Assembly (NCBI GenBank): GCA_905221605.1
Contig: CAJNDS010002001.1
Coordinates: forward strand, 737,001 to 801,000
DNA length: 64,000 nt
Origin: Symbiodinium natans
Taxonomy: Eukaryota; Sar; Dinophyceae; Suessiales; Symbiodiniaceae
Reading direction: 5' to 3'
The first letter of the stretch is position 1. Each line of letters starts with the position of its first letter. This document shows, piece after piece, positions 32,976 through 43,905 of the stretch. The notes under the pieces are model-generated. The model made no database searches and was not told the origin of the DNA. It was given only the letters and a program-made list of their open reading frames with translations. A program made the translations under genes and the position numbers.

Positions 32976-34024
32976 CTCTTCTTGGAGGTTCATGGTTCTT
33001 ATCAACCAAGTATAACTACTTATAGGGTTTAGGGTTTAGGGTTTAGGAGAACTGTACTCCCCCCCTGGACACTCAGAAGGGTAGCTATAAATTAAATTTT
33101 AGTTGCCATAATAAGAAACCCAATAAAACCAAAAAAGGCTAAGGATCTAAAGTTACAGTAAAGCACCACAAAGCATGGTTCGTATTAACCAAGTATAACT
33201 GTACTTGTAGGGTTTAGTGTTTAGGGTTTAGGGGAACTGCCCCCCCCAAAAAAAAAAAAAAAACAAAAACAACCCCTATATTACCCTTATTAGGAAGAAA
33301 AGTTTTTAGTTTTGGGGGGTTCTTAAGCAAATTGTGGTCCTCAAGGAATTTTGCCCGTCAAGGAGCTCTGTGAACACAGGGGTTTAGGGATTAGGGGGTG
33401 GCGTTTAGGGTTTAGGGTTTAGGGCTTGGGGTTTGTGGTTTAGGGTTTGGGGAGAGGCGTTGAGGGTTTGGGGTTTAAGGTTTCGGGTTTAGGGTTGAAA
33501 GCTCCTTGAGGACCAGATAACCCGAAAGGGGCTTATCGTTCATATACCTGGATATGGGAATTCTGGTAGTGCAGAGGTATATGACCCCAATTTTTGGGGT
33601 TGAGGGTTTAGGGGGTTTCTCCCTGGATGAACGCATAGGGTTCCACACGGTTTTCTTACTTGAAGGCTGATCCTTTCAGGAGCCCAAACAACGAACATTT
33701 GCCGCTTAGTTGGGCGCCGGGCTTAGGGTCTGGTCACGAAGTGTGCTTTCAAACGTGGACAGGGGTCAAGTTCCTGGAGCCTTAGGGTAAAATAGGGAAT
33801 GCTTGGGCCTTGAAGTACTTCCAGTACAAGGACTTTGGGGTCCAAGTACGTAATAATAATGAAGTACGTGGACCCTCAGGGCAGGGTAAGGGTTGAAGAA
33901 TTCGGGACGTCCTGATTGAAATAGAGCAGGACTTAGCGCCAAAGTGCAACACCTTGCCACAATGGAAGATACCATGAAGGTCTGCCTTTGCGCTTGGGCG
34001 CTGCAGGGCAATAGCACGACTTAC

Positions 34025-34207
34025 CTCGAACGCCGCAGATCGTTCCTGTCTGTGGTGCTTCCCTTGGAACCGATCCATTTCAGCATCCGCGCCGTCCATT
34101 GGAACATCCGTGCCGTCTTTGCAGATACGCAGACCGGTTGAGACGTTGTGGCTCGTCCTGCCAGAGCTTGTATCCACAAAACGCAACGCAGACGTGCCAA
34201 AGACGTC
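34025..34207 (-). CDS. 61-codon exon with a consensus donor
   Basis: Acceptor CTTGAG, donor GAG/GTAAGT, the best 5' splice site in the window. Reads DVFGTSALRFVDTSSGRTSH, VSTGLRICKDGTDV and FQGKHHRQERSAAFE. In phase with the exon at 32975. Confidence 0.75.
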
Positions 34208-35149
34208 CTCAAGGAGAGGACCCCCAACCCCCGCCGCCCTCACTGCTGAGCCTCAGGCCCGAAAACTTGAGAGTCCCGAAGGCCAGACGTTGGGGGGGGT
34301 TCTAGGTTAGGATTTAGGTTTAGGGTTTAGGGTTTAGGGTCTAGGGTCTAGGGTCCCGACACACCAAAAGCCACGACCCAAGCGTCCTCCACGCTGCCGG
34401 GCTCCAACGCATGCCTTACGGGAGACTTGGGGCTTGTGGGGTTTGTAGGGTTGTGGGGTTCGTAGGGTTTAGGGGTTAGGATAGAGGGTTTGCGTTTAGG
34501 ATCTTGGGCTTGGGGGTGAGGGATTCGATTAGGGGTCTTAGGGTTTAGGGTTGTGTTGGGCTCAGGGTTTCGGACTTACGGTGGACGATTTTAGGTTGCG
34601 GGGTTTTAGGAGTTAGGACTTGAGAGTCATAGGGTTTGAGGTACCCTAAGCCCTGAGCCCTGAGCCCTAAAGCCTTAAGCCCTAAAGCCTTAAGCCCTAA
34701 GCCCTAAGCCCTAAAGCCTTCAGCCCTATGCCCTAGACCCTAAACCCGGATTGTGGGGTCAAGAGGGCGCAAAGGGTTTAGGAATTTCGGGTGCCTCCTA
34801 AGACCTCATAAGAAAGATTGCTTCCCGACTTGAAGCAGGGAAGAAGGACTACCTCTAGGACCCAAGCTACTCTGAGGGCTTTGGGGTTTAGGGTTACTTG
34901 GCTGCACCTAGGAGGGTAGCTATAAATGAAGTTTTTAGGCTGCCTTATTAAGAAACCCAACAAGCCCAAAAAGGCTAAAGATCTAAAGTTACAGCAAGGC
35001 ACCACAAAGAACTAGCCCTAAACCCTAAACCCTAAACCCTAAACCCTAAACCCTATAGAGGTTAGAGTTCATGGTGTAGAGTTTAGGGTTCAGGGTTTGG
35101 GGTTCAGGGAGAGTGCGTAAAAAAGAGGCCTGCGGATACTCAAGGTAAC

Positions 35150-35800
35150 CCCCCCCCCCCCCCCCCCCCCCTCCCCCCCCCCCCCCCCTTCACCCAACAA
35201 ACCCCCTCCCCCTCCCCCCCCCCCCCCCCCCCCCCCAAGAAAGGGGGGGGGGGGGCCCCCCCCCCCCCATGCTCAATTCCACATTTCCTCTGCCATGTTT
35301 GGTAGGATTCCTATTGCTTTTATTCGGAATCCTTCTAATTTCAAGAGGATTTCTATTAATGTAACAAGATTTCTATTTGCCTTCTTTTTTCGTAGCATTT
35401 CTAATCGGACTTCTACTAATTTTTTCTACTAGTTTTTAATAGCAGTTCAATCAATTGTAATAGGAGTTGAACTTAATTCGACAAGGATTTCTATTATTTC
35501 AATACGAATCCCGTTAAACCTAATACAAATCTTATTAGAAGGGATAAAAATCTCATTCATATTATTAGAAATCTTTCACAAGTAACAAAAACCGATTAGA
35601 ATCAAAAGAAGTCCTATTAAAACGTTAATTAAAATCAAGTGAAACCCTATTAAGAACACTGTTATTGACCAAGAGGGGGGGGGGGGGGCCCCCCCCCCCC
35701 CCCCTTGAACAAGAGGGGGGGGGGGGAGGGGGGGGGTGGGGGGCCATTGAACAAGAGAGGGGGGGGGGGGGGGGGGGGGGGGGGGGCTGGCTTATGTTCC
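35150..35800. repeat. AT-rich island bracketed by poly-C and poly-G blocks
   Basis: 35151-35275 is almost pure C broken by short spacers, then G and C runs. 35285-35660 is AT-rich with many diverged copies of AGGATTTCTATTAAT in one orientation on the left and its complement (ATTAGAAATC) on the right. 35671-35790 again has poly-G, poly-C and poly-G. The whole is a loose inverted arrangement, likely to fold and hard to assemble. Other homopolymer runs occur at 26153-26176, 29858-29886, 30387-30411, 38606-38630, 52268-52286 and 58417-58450. Confidence 0.7.
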
Positions 35801-36099
35801 CGCAGGCCGCAGTGGCGCGCACTATCGGTTCAGGGATGTTTCGTTGCCTCCTAGAGTCGCTACACCTTTTTTTGCTGGTCCGTGGTGCAACGGTTTAGGG
35901 TTTACGGTTTAGGGTTTAGGGTTTCGGGTTTAGGGCTTAGGGTTTGTAACTTAGGAGTCAGGCTAAGGCGCATGTTAAAGGCTCAGGGTTTTAGAGGTAT
36001 TTTTAAAGGATTTAGGGTTTTATATAGTATAAGAGGCTTTTATAGGGTTCTGAGTTTTGGATGTGTAGGGTTGATACGGGGGCTTAGAGGTTTTAGGCT

Positions 36100-36180
36100 T
36101 TACAGGGTGAACAAGTTGGCGACAAGAGGCTGCGCAAAGATCAGGATGTCTCCGCTGGTCCAGCCTGCATGCAATCCGCA
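36100..36180 (-). CDS. Candidate exon
   Basis: Acceptor GAATGAG. Reads CGLHAGWTSGDILIFAQPLV, ANLFTL before a TAA at 36100-36102. The donor is not clear. Confidence 0.45.
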   Translation of the reverse strand, partial: CGLHAGWTSGDILIFAQPLVANLFTL

Positions 36181-37555
36181 CTCATTCAGGGTTTGGGGTT
36201 TGGGGTTTGGAGTTTAGAGTTTAGGGTGTCGGGTTTGGGGTTTTGGGGTTAGGGTTGAGGGTTGAGGGTTCTGGCCAGGGTTTCCCTCTTGTTGGGTTCA
36301 TGGGGCTGCGAAGGGAAAACCTATACCCTGAAACCCAAGACCCTACAGACCTTAGCCCTGAAACCCTAAACCCTACGTGCCTAAGCTCTGAAACCCCAAA
36401 GCCTTAATTAGAATTAGACCCTTAAACCCTCAACCTACCTAAGCCCTGCGGCCCTAAACCTTTAACCCCAAACCCTAAACCCGAAACCCTAAACCCTAAA
36501 TCCCAAACCCTAAACCCTTAAAGACCCTACGCCCCGAAACTAGCTAACTAGCTTGCCATGGGCACCCGAGTGCTTTCCCACCTCAGGCTTTAAGCACAAG
36601 ACGCCTAAGCCCTGCCCCGTGAAGAGTGAGGGGTTTAGGGTTCAGGGTTTAGGGTCTAGGTTTCTGGTCCACAAACCCTGCAAACCGTCGAAAACCTCAC
36701 CAAAGCCTGGATACCCTACAGAACACAAGCCGCCTACACGGGTGCGTGCGTGTGCGGTTTGGGGCCTTCGGGATTCGGAAGACAGCCGAGTGCTTTAAAG
36801 TCGATGTCCATAGGATCCCTAATACCAAGTCACGGACGTGCGGGCTTTTCCATCTTGCATTACCTATAAACCCTAAACCCTAATCCCTGAACCCTAAACC
36901 CTAAACCCTAAACCGTAGACCCCAAACCCGAAACCCGAAACCCTAAGCCCTAAGCCCTAAAACCCAATGCCGGACCCTTTACCCTTAAAGGCCCAAGAGC
37001 CCCCAGCGGCTCAGTGAATAAGTCTATCCTACAACCATCTGTCTTGAAACCGTAAGCTATTTAGGGTTTAGGGTTTAGGGTTTAGGGTTTAGGGTTTAGG
37101 GTTTAAGGTTATGATGTGGGATGTTCCCCCTTATGCTAACAGTCCTTAGTAGGGATTGCAACAGTGGGTACATGTGGGTACTATAATCCCGCGCCAAACT
37201 CATAATCCTAAAAAGCCTGAACCCCAAAGCCGCATAAACCCTGCAAGCGCCATAAACCCGAAACACGAAATCCTCAACCCTTCCTGCGCTGCCGCCCCGG
37301 ATCCTAAACCCCAAACCCCATACGCTAAACCCTAAGCACAAACAAAAAAACGAACCCCAAACGTGCCTACACCCGAACAACCCATACCCTAAACCCAACC
37401 CTAAACCCTAACCCCGACACCCCAAACCCTAAACCCCAAACCCTCAACCCCAAAACCCCAAACCCTAAACCCCAAAACCTAAACCCTAAACCCCAAACCC
37501 TAAACCCTAAACCCCAAACCCTAAACCCCAAACCCTAAACCCTTTAGGCTCCACT

Positions 37556-37630
37556 TCAGGACTTCGGCGCGCCTCCGCGCAACTCTCGGAAGGCCTCCTC
37601 GTCGTAGAAGAGAAAGTCTGAGCAACGCAC
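37556..37630 (-). CDS. Exon after the TIR RPWC segment
   Basis: Acceptor CTAAACAG formed by telomeric repeat. Reads VRCSDFLFYDEEAFRELRGG then APKS and a TGA at 37556-37558. Either the gene ends here, or a GC donor inside GGAGGCGCG is used. The continued TIR-like chain downstream favours the second. Confidence 0.6.
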   Translation of the reverse strand: MRCSDFLFYDEEAFRELRGGAPKS

Positions 37631-38342
37631 CTGTTTAGGGTTTAGGGTTTAGGGTTTCGGGTTTAGGGTTTAGGGTTGGTCTTTTCAGGGTTAAGGGTTT
37701 AGGGTTTAGGGTTTAGGGTCCAGGGTTTAGGGTTGGTCTTTTCAGGGTTTAGGGTTTAGGGTCTAGGGTTGCTTGGCTGTCTTCTGAACCCCACCTAAAA
37801 GAAAGCCAAGGTTGGTCGTTCAGGGTCCTTTATTAGGGTTAAGGGTGTAGTAGGGTTTGCATGGCTTGGCTAAGGGTTTGGGGCTTAGGGTGTCAGCGTT
37901 GTAGAGGGTTTCTTGGTTTCAGGGGGGGTAGGGTGTTACGGTTGTTGTAGGGGATTAGGGTTTAAGGGTTTCAGTTGCTTAGGGTTGGGAGTATACTGGT
38001 TAAGTGAAATGACGAACATGATTCATGTAGTATTCGCGTATTACACAACATGTATAAGCATATGTATATATATATATATATACATATACATGTGTCTAAG
38101 ATAGTCGTCTCTATGTACCTACTGCAATGCCCATGTTCTTAAAGTTTGGGCTGCGGCTTAGGGTTGAGGGCTGTTTGGCACACTAGGGGCGCTCAAGGTA
38201 AAGGTGCGTTTTGGCTTGTTGAATTAGGGGGCTTGGGCATCTGGGAGAGGGGTAGGGGGGGTGGAGTGGGAACAGACCGTGCGTGCGATCTCCAGAACCT
38301 CTTGCGGTTGCCTGGAACATGGCTACTTCAACAAGCCCTAAA

Positions 38343-38468
38343 CTCTGAACCCTGAACCCCTGAACCCCTGAACCCCTGAACCCCTGAACCCCTGAACCCC
38401 TGAACCCCTGAACCCCTGAACCCCTGAACCCCTGAACCCCTGAACCCCTGAACCCCTGAACCCCTGAA
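38343..38468. repeat. 8-bp tandem array (CCCCTGAA)n
   Basis: About fourteen nearly perfect copies of CCCCTGAA, a variant of the telomere-like motif with a longer period. It lies in the donor half of the intron after the RPWC exon. Confidence 0.85.
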
Positions 38469-38520
38469 ACCTAAACCCTAAACCTTAAACCCTCAACCCC
38501 TGAACTCCAATCCAAGGAGC

Positions 38521-38581
38521 CACAGTGATCTCGATCTTGTTGCGCACTGCGCTGGTGATCTCTACCGCGCACCACGGGCGC
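38521..38581 (-). CDS. TIR box 3-like exon (RPWC)
   Basis: Acceptor CACAAG, GC donor GTG/GCTCC. Encodes RPWCAVEITSAVRNKIEITV; RPWC-x-x-E is a hallmark of TIR domains. It ends in phase 0 and joins VRCSDFLFYDEEAF. Confidence 0.8.
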
Positions 38582-38849
38582 CTTGTGGGGCGGCGGGGAG
38601 GCGGGAGGGGGGGGGGGGGGGGGGGGGGGCTCAAGCCTAGTATGTGCAGGATGGACTGTGAATCGTACTTACACTTAAAAAGTTATATGGTCAAGTACTT
38701 CTGTGCATACTTATGCACATATATTGCTTACAGACTTATCAACTGCTAAACTTAGACTTAGACCTTATTTTGCCTACACCCCTATTATTGTACAAATATG
38801 TATACGTACTAACACATAAGGACATACATACAAAAACAGTGAAAGAGAG

Positions 38850-38935
38850 AGAGAGAGATATATATATATATGCATATGTATATATACATACATACATACA
38901 TACATACATACATACATACATACATACATACATGT
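38850..38935. repeat. Microsatellites
   Basis: GA, TA and TACA/CATA runs. Similar simple runs: CA at 16239-16262, TA at 19797-19850, TA at 29790-29812 and TA at 38064-38090. Confidence 0.85.
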
Positions 38936-39248
38936 ACTGATGTATGTGTATTTACCAGATGAGCTTCACTATCTATACACAGATACGAATCAAGCAATGT
39001 GTGCTGCTAGCTGAGAGCTTGCCGCACGCACTTTGACACCTGGGGGCTCGAGGGAAACATGGGCATTGTCTGGGGTTTGGATGCTTGTTGCAGGAGCTTT
39101 GGTTGGGGCTCAGGGTTTGGGATGTTTAGAGTCAGAGTTTAGGGTTTAGGGATAGGGTTTAGGGTTTTGGGGGTTTAGGGTTCAGGGTTAAGGATTTAGG
39201 GTTTAGGTTCAGGGTTAAGGGTTTAGGTTTACGGTTTACGGTTTAGGG

Positions 39249-39345
39249 CCAGGTGGAAAAGAAGATGCCGAGCCGATTCCCGCCAGACACCCCTGACCGC
39301 AACAACTACATGTACGAATGCCAACCAGACAACCTTTGGGTTTAG
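39249..39345. other. Exon-like island, strand ambiguous
   Basis: The + strand reads QVEKKMPSRFPPDTPDRNNY, MYECQPDNLW between AG and a GTTTAGGG donor. After a telomeric repeat run it continues CRYPEDMNQWF at 39423-39460. The - strand is open too. On the + strand it would lie antisense inside an intron of the large gene. Confidence 0.4.
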
Positions 39346-39605
39346 GGTTTAGGGTTTAGGGTTCAGGGTTTAGGGTTTAGGGTTTAGGGTTTAGGGTTTA
39401 GGGTTTAGAGTTTAGGGTTTAGCCAATGCCGCTACCCCGAGGACATGAATCAATGGTTTAGGGTGTCAGGTTCTGGGTTTCGGTGTAGGATTTCGGGCCT
39501 AAACTTGGAGCTGTCCCCTATAAGCCCACGTAAACCCCAAGTCCTTCAAAGGTCCCCTAAAGCCTAAACCCTAAGCCCTAAGCCCTATAAACCCCCCCAG
39601 GGCAC

Positions 39606-39677
39606 GTCAGCACCAACTTTGTCGCCACGATGACCAGCACAGATGTCTGGCTCCGGACGATGTCGCCAATGTCCTTG
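39606..39677 (-). CDS. TIR exon, strand D
   Basis: Acceptor GCAAAG, donor GAC/GTGCCC. Reads KDIGDIVRSQTSVLVIVATK then LVL, typical of the buried TIR strand. The two-base overhang plus the first base of the next exon gives LVLTRPWCAVEI. Confidence 0.75.
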
Positions 39678-40038
39678 CTTTGCGTGTCGCAGCAGGAAGT
39701 TAGGTTTAGGGTTTAGAGTTTGGGGTTTGGGGGTGTAGGGATTAGAGTTTCAGGGCTTTAGGGTTGTGGGGTTCAGGGTTTAGGCCTTTAGGTACTGGTA
39801 ACCTATAACCACGAAACACCTTGAACCCTGAGTCCTAAACCCCACTTCACCCCCCCACTCCAAACCTCAACCCTAGAGCCCTCCCTCAACCCCACAGGCC
39901 GTTTGAGTTGTCAGGGTCCCTAAGCCCCAAACCCTAGATCCTAAACCCCAAACCTGAACCCTCAACCCCAAACCCTAAACACCAAACCCTAAACCCTAAA
40001 CCCCAAACCCTAAACCCCGGGGTTCAACTCAACTTCAC

Positions 40039-40080
40039 CGGGCGGCGGCAAGCCCTTCCAGCTCGTCCTTTGCAGGCGGG
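40039..40080 (-). CDS. Short TIR exon
   Basis: Acceptor CCAGCAG, donor CCCG/GTGAAG. Encodes PPAKDELEGLAAAR with overhangs that match on both sides. Continues to KDIGDIVRS in the next exon. Confidence 0.65.
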
Positions 40081-41099
40081 CTGCTGGCTGAGCTTTAGGG
40101 TTTAGGGTTAAGGGTTTGGATGGGTTTAGGGTTTAAGGTTTAGGGTTTGGGGTTTGGGGTTTAGGGTTTAGGGTTTGGGTTCAGGGTTTAGTGTTTTGGG
40201 GTTTTCGGGTTTAGTTGACGCGCAGAGTCTCCCATCAAGGTTTGCTTGCTGCCTATTTCATAGTTCTGGGGGCAGGGGGGGGGGGGGGGGGGGAGTTAGG
40301 GTCTCGGGCTTCGGATTTCAGGGTTGTTTGGGGATTGCGTGATGCAGGCGACGCAACGCACAAACTGAAGGTGCAGTTGAGTGGCCTAGGGGTCTACGCA
40401 GTCAATAAGGCTTTCAGAATTGAGTGCATTTTGATGCTGCAGCTTTGGATTTAGGGATTGGGGTTAAGGTTTAGGGTTCAAGATTTATATACAGCTGGAA
40501 ATAGGACTGTTGAGCATAGTGCAGTTTAAACCTCAAAGTCCTGACTGCAAGTTGGACCAGAATTAACCACACCCTTTCTGTCTCCCCTCCCTTAACATCA
40601 CCAGACTTATGCTACGCCCCGTAATTAGACCCCTCAACCTTAAAAACACAAAGTAAGTGAACAGGTGTTTTGGGATGTTCGCCCTTATACTAACAGTCCT
40701 TAATAGGGTTTAGGGTTTAGGGTTTGGGGTTTGGGGTTTGGGGTTTGGGGTTTGGGGTCCCAACAGGTGTTGGTAGTGTAAAGAAAGGTAGGATTGACCA
40801 CCAGGGGAAACTATTGGAAACTAGTTCGGGCCCTCCCTTGCCCGCGTTGCCTAAGATCGATCTTAGGAACCCCATATACACCCACCAAGAGCAGGAATAA
40901 GCAATAACACTAGTTATAAGCAAGGTTACACTCAATTGGGTTAGCAAGAATACCATGAACAAAGTATAAATTCCTAAACCCTAAACCCTAAACCCTAAAC
41001 CCTAAACCCTAAACCCTAAACCCTAAACCCTAAACCCTAAACCCTAAACCCTAAACCCTGAACCTTCCCTTAGAACCTGCCCTCCTCCCCGCCGCCCGC

Positions 41100-41180
41100 C
41101 CCTGTAGGTTCCGAAGCCCTCTTATGCTAATCGCAACCCGCGGAGCCGAGTCCAAAAAAACCTTCACCTTGCCACCGGTC
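41100..41180 (-). CDS. TIR second-strand exon
   Basis: Acceptor CGTCCAG, GC donor CAGGG/GCGGGC. Reads TGGKVKVFLDSAPRVAIS and RGLRNLQ; VFLDS matches the second conserved TIR strand. Phase agrees with the exon at 40080. The opposite strand also offers a neat-looking exon (pyrimidine-rich acceptor at 41107, GTTTAGGG donor at 41187), which I judged less likely because it breaks the chain. Confidence 0.65.
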
Positions 41181-41589
41181 CTGGACGTTTAGGGTTTGGG
41201 GTTTAGGGTTTAGGGTTTGGGGTTTAGGGTTTAGGGTTTGGGGTTTGGGGTTTAGGGTTTGGGGTTTGGGGGTTTGGGGTTTAGGGTTTGGGGTTTAGGG
41301 TTTAGGGCTTGGGGTTTAGGATTTGGGGTTTGGGGATCAGGGTTTTTTGGGTTTAGGGTTGGCGTTTGGCGTTTAGGGCTCAGGGTTCCGCATCTCGAGA
41401 CCAACCACTCACTAGTCAAGCTCAGTCCGGTAACGAATATCGACCCAGCCCCCACCCTTTGGATCCCATAATATTAGGTACCTATCTTACCCGACACCCT
41501 ATAGGCCCTGAACCCTAAACCGCACACCCCTGCAGCGTAAACCCGAGGCCACAATCCTAGATGCCAGCCCAGTAAGGGTTTAGGGCTTA

Positions 41590-41941
41590 GGGTTTAGGGT
41601 TCCTGGACGCGAGGAATTTGGCAAATTTGCGTCGACGAAGGTCCTGGACACCCTCCACTCCATTCCAAAAACTCTCCAGGCCTTCAGTGGCGAAGATCTG
41701 GTGGACTGCTCGTAGTGTCGCCCTAAGTCTGCGAAAACAACATGAGGGAGCTCATGCTCGCAGCTTCGGCATTTTCCAGCTTTCTCGTTTTGGGGTCGAC
41801 GCACTGGACTTGGACTGTGTGAGCCGTGAACATTCGTCTCTTTGCACACAGCCGCATTATGTCCCTGGAGATATTTCCTGTGTGCAGGCTGAAGGAGCCT
41901 GCTTTGGCCCCAATCAACTCAGGGTGATTGGCCCCATCTAG
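41590..41941 (-). pseudogene. Coding-like island with a frame change
   Basis: On the - strand the upstream half reads IGAKAGSFSLHTGNISRDIM, AKRRMFTAHTVQVQCVDPK and on to a TAG at about 41723. The downstream half continues in another frame: RAVHQIFATEGLESFWNG, VQDLRRRKFAKFLASRN. The switch near 41715-41730 lies at CAGACTTAGGGCG, which could be a tiny telomere-like insertion. A 107-codon + strand frame also spans the island, but its composition is less protein-like. Confidence 0.45.
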
Positions 41942-42003
41942 GGTCGCGAGGGTTTAGGGTTTAGGGTTTAGGGTTTAGGGTTTAGGGTTTAGGGTTTAGG
42001 GTT

Positions 42004-42160
42004 AGGGTCGCCAGACGGGCCAAGTCTGCGACCTGGCAAGCTTGCCTTGTTGACGAGCTTGGCAAACTTCCTGCCATGCCTGGACGGAAGTCGAAAATGG
42101 CCATCTTCGGTGCGTCGTCGCGTCGACAAGGGCCATTGAGGCTTCTGTGCATATGAGAGA
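42004..42160. other. Exon-like island, frame undecided
   Basis: All three - strand frames are open across most of this GC-rich island (for example APKMAIFDFRPGMAGS and SRHGRKFAKLVNKAS), flanked by TTTAGGG repeat. I cannot choose between them. It may hold the exon missing between 42829 and 41180. Confidence 0.35.
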
Positions 42161-42828
42161 GACTCAGGGTTCGGGGTTTCAGAGTTTTGGGGTTTGGGGA
42201 CTTAAGGTCTGGGTTCCCCAGTAACCTAGGAGAAAAAAGGGCGCCCTTTTTGGTTTATAGGGGTTTATATGGGATAAGAACCCAATAGAAAGGGAATAAG
42301 GGTACTACTGGGCATCCTAGAGGTCCAGGGTTTCGGGATTTTGGCAGGGGTAAGTCCCTCGTACTTAGACCCCACAACGCCGAAACTGCCTAGGGTTCCA
42401 CCTCTTTCTGAGGAATCTTGTAACAAACCCTGTAGGATTTAGGGTTTAATGTCTATACTGTAGGCCCCTGACCCCGAAAGCCTTAACCATCTTCAACCAG
42501 CGAAAAACTCCGGCAAACCTCATAGGCCCTGCAGACCCCACAGGTTCTGCAAAGCCTGAACCCTAAGCCCTAAAGCCTAACTACTAAACCCGACCCGCTC
42601 CCAAAGCATTTAAAACCCCTGAACCCTGAAACCCAACATTTTAACCCTAAACCCTAAACCCTTAAGACCCTCAAAACCTGCCAACCCCGAAATCCCTAAA
42701 CTCCAATTAAACTCTAATCAACCCAAAGCCCTAGCCCTAAACTTGGAACCCTAAACCCTCAACCCTACACCCTACAACCCTCAACCCTACAACCCTCAAC
42801 CCTAAACCCTCAACCCTAAACCCTAAAC

Positions 42829-42898
42829 CCTGGTAAAAGCCGGGGTTCTGTTGGAGCATCTCACTCTTCAGCCAACGGCTGAGGACCGAGGCGCCCGC
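42829..42898 (-). CDS. TIR first-helix exon
   Basis: Acceptor GAACAG, donor CAGG/GTTTAGGG. Reads AGASVLSRWLKSEMLQQNPG then FYQ. Phase 0 at its start, matching the box-1 exon at 47365-47408. Its one-base overhang does not match the next exon (41180), so an intermediate exon or a different donor is missing. Confidence 0.7.
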
Positions 42899-43112
42899 CT
42901 GTTCGTTGCTGCTTTCACGCCCTTTAGGGTTTAGGGTTTAGGGTTTAGGGTTTAGGGTTTAGGGTTTAGGGTTTAGGGTTTAGGGTTTAGGGTTTAGGGT
43001 TTAGGGTTTAGGGTTTAGGGTTTAGGGTTTAGGGTTTAGGGTTTAGGGTTCCTAAACCCCATTCTGGGAGCCTCTTTAACACAACTAGGGTTCAGGGATA
43101 CCCTCAGATTCA

Positions 43113-43184
43113 TAAGGGTCTCCCCCTAAGACCGCATATTAGACCCTAAATCGTGGGTCTAATGTGCGCAGCTGGAGACCCTTA
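43113..43184. mobile_element. Foldback element
   Basis: Inverted termini AAGGGTCTCC / GGAGACCCTT, with an inner pair GCATATTAGACCC / GGGTCTAATGTGC around a short loop. No clear target duplication because the flank is telomeric repeat. Confidence 0.65.
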
Positions 43185-43308
43185 AACACTAAACCCTAAA
43201 CCCTGAACCCAAAACCCTAAACCCTTAAGCCAATCCCGAACCCCCTAAACCACGCACCCGAAACCCCAAACCCTAAACCCTCCAGGATGCATGAGAAATC
43301 CTACGCGG

Positions 43309-43905
43309 TCACGCCACTTTTTTCCGGATGCGCTCTACCCCGTCTTGTTGCTGTTCCAGGAGCTTCTCCATGAATTTCCTCATCAGCGCGGCTCCCCGTT
43401 TTGCTCGTGTGAACAGGGCTGTCTCGCTGAGCCGATCTGGCTTCTTGGCACTCTTTTTCTTGGGCTCTTCTTTCGCGAGTTTGCGGAACACCTTTTTTGG
43501 CGCAAGCGGACGGGGTTTCAGGAGGACTTCGGGTGCTGTTTTCGGCTCCTAAATCCCCTCAAAATCAAACCCGTCTTGTGCTCTTAGAGATTGCTTTCGG
43601 CTCCAAATCCAGAAAAAGCAAACCCTTGTTCTCGGCTTGAGAACAAGGGTTTGCTATTGCTGCCTTTACGCAGGTGCTTGTAGAGAGAGGAGGGATGTGA
43701 CTGCACGAGCCCCGGCCTTCTCGCTGTGGTGACTCAGAACGCAGACGAACCCATCGTACCCCTTTTGAACGGTCTCGGTCTCCAACAATGGCCCTATGTC
43801 GTCCGGCAAGACCTCTACCACCGCAACAGGACTGGCGCTGCTTGCTTTGTACTTGCGATATGGGATTTGGGGGCCTGGATCAATGTGGATGTTCACATAT
43901 CCAGC
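43309..43905 (-). CDS. Two-exon basic protein, partial 5' end
   Basis: Exons of about 43905-43672 and 43548-43309 are joined by a 123-nt GC-AG intron. The first exon reads YVNIHIDPGPQIPYRKYK, EVLPDDIGPLLETETV and YDGFVCVLSHHSEKAGARA; the last part has a faint resemblance to TIR box 1. The second exon is lysine-rich (KLAKEEPKKKSAKKPDRL, FMEKLLEQQQDGVERIRKK) and ends at a stop 43309-43311. The 5' end is unclear: upstream sequence holds two copies of a 33-bp direct repeat with GGCTCGACGTCAGG (about 43994-44035 and 44070-44101). No family was recognised. The gene sits in the same large intron as the ankyrin gene. Confidence 0.6.
43549..43671 (-). other. GC-AG intron with a perfect hairpin
   Basis: The intron starts GCGTAAAG and ends GGATTTAG. 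It contains a 16-bp perfect inverted repeat at 43617-43653 (GCAAACCCTTGTTCTC, 5-nt loop, complement). It also contains a near copy of the downstream exon start (GGATTTGGAGCCGAAAGC versus GGATTTAGGAGCCGAAAAC), as if the acceptor region had been duplicated. Confidence 0.65.

Noticed and set aside
35625-35898. Proline- or glycine-rich proteins over the poly-C/poly-G blocks
   Set aside because: They are homopolymer translations with no other coding signal.
41618-41941. 107-codon + strand gene
   Set aside because: It starts at a TTG, lacks splice context, and the - strand peptides over the same bases look more protein-like.
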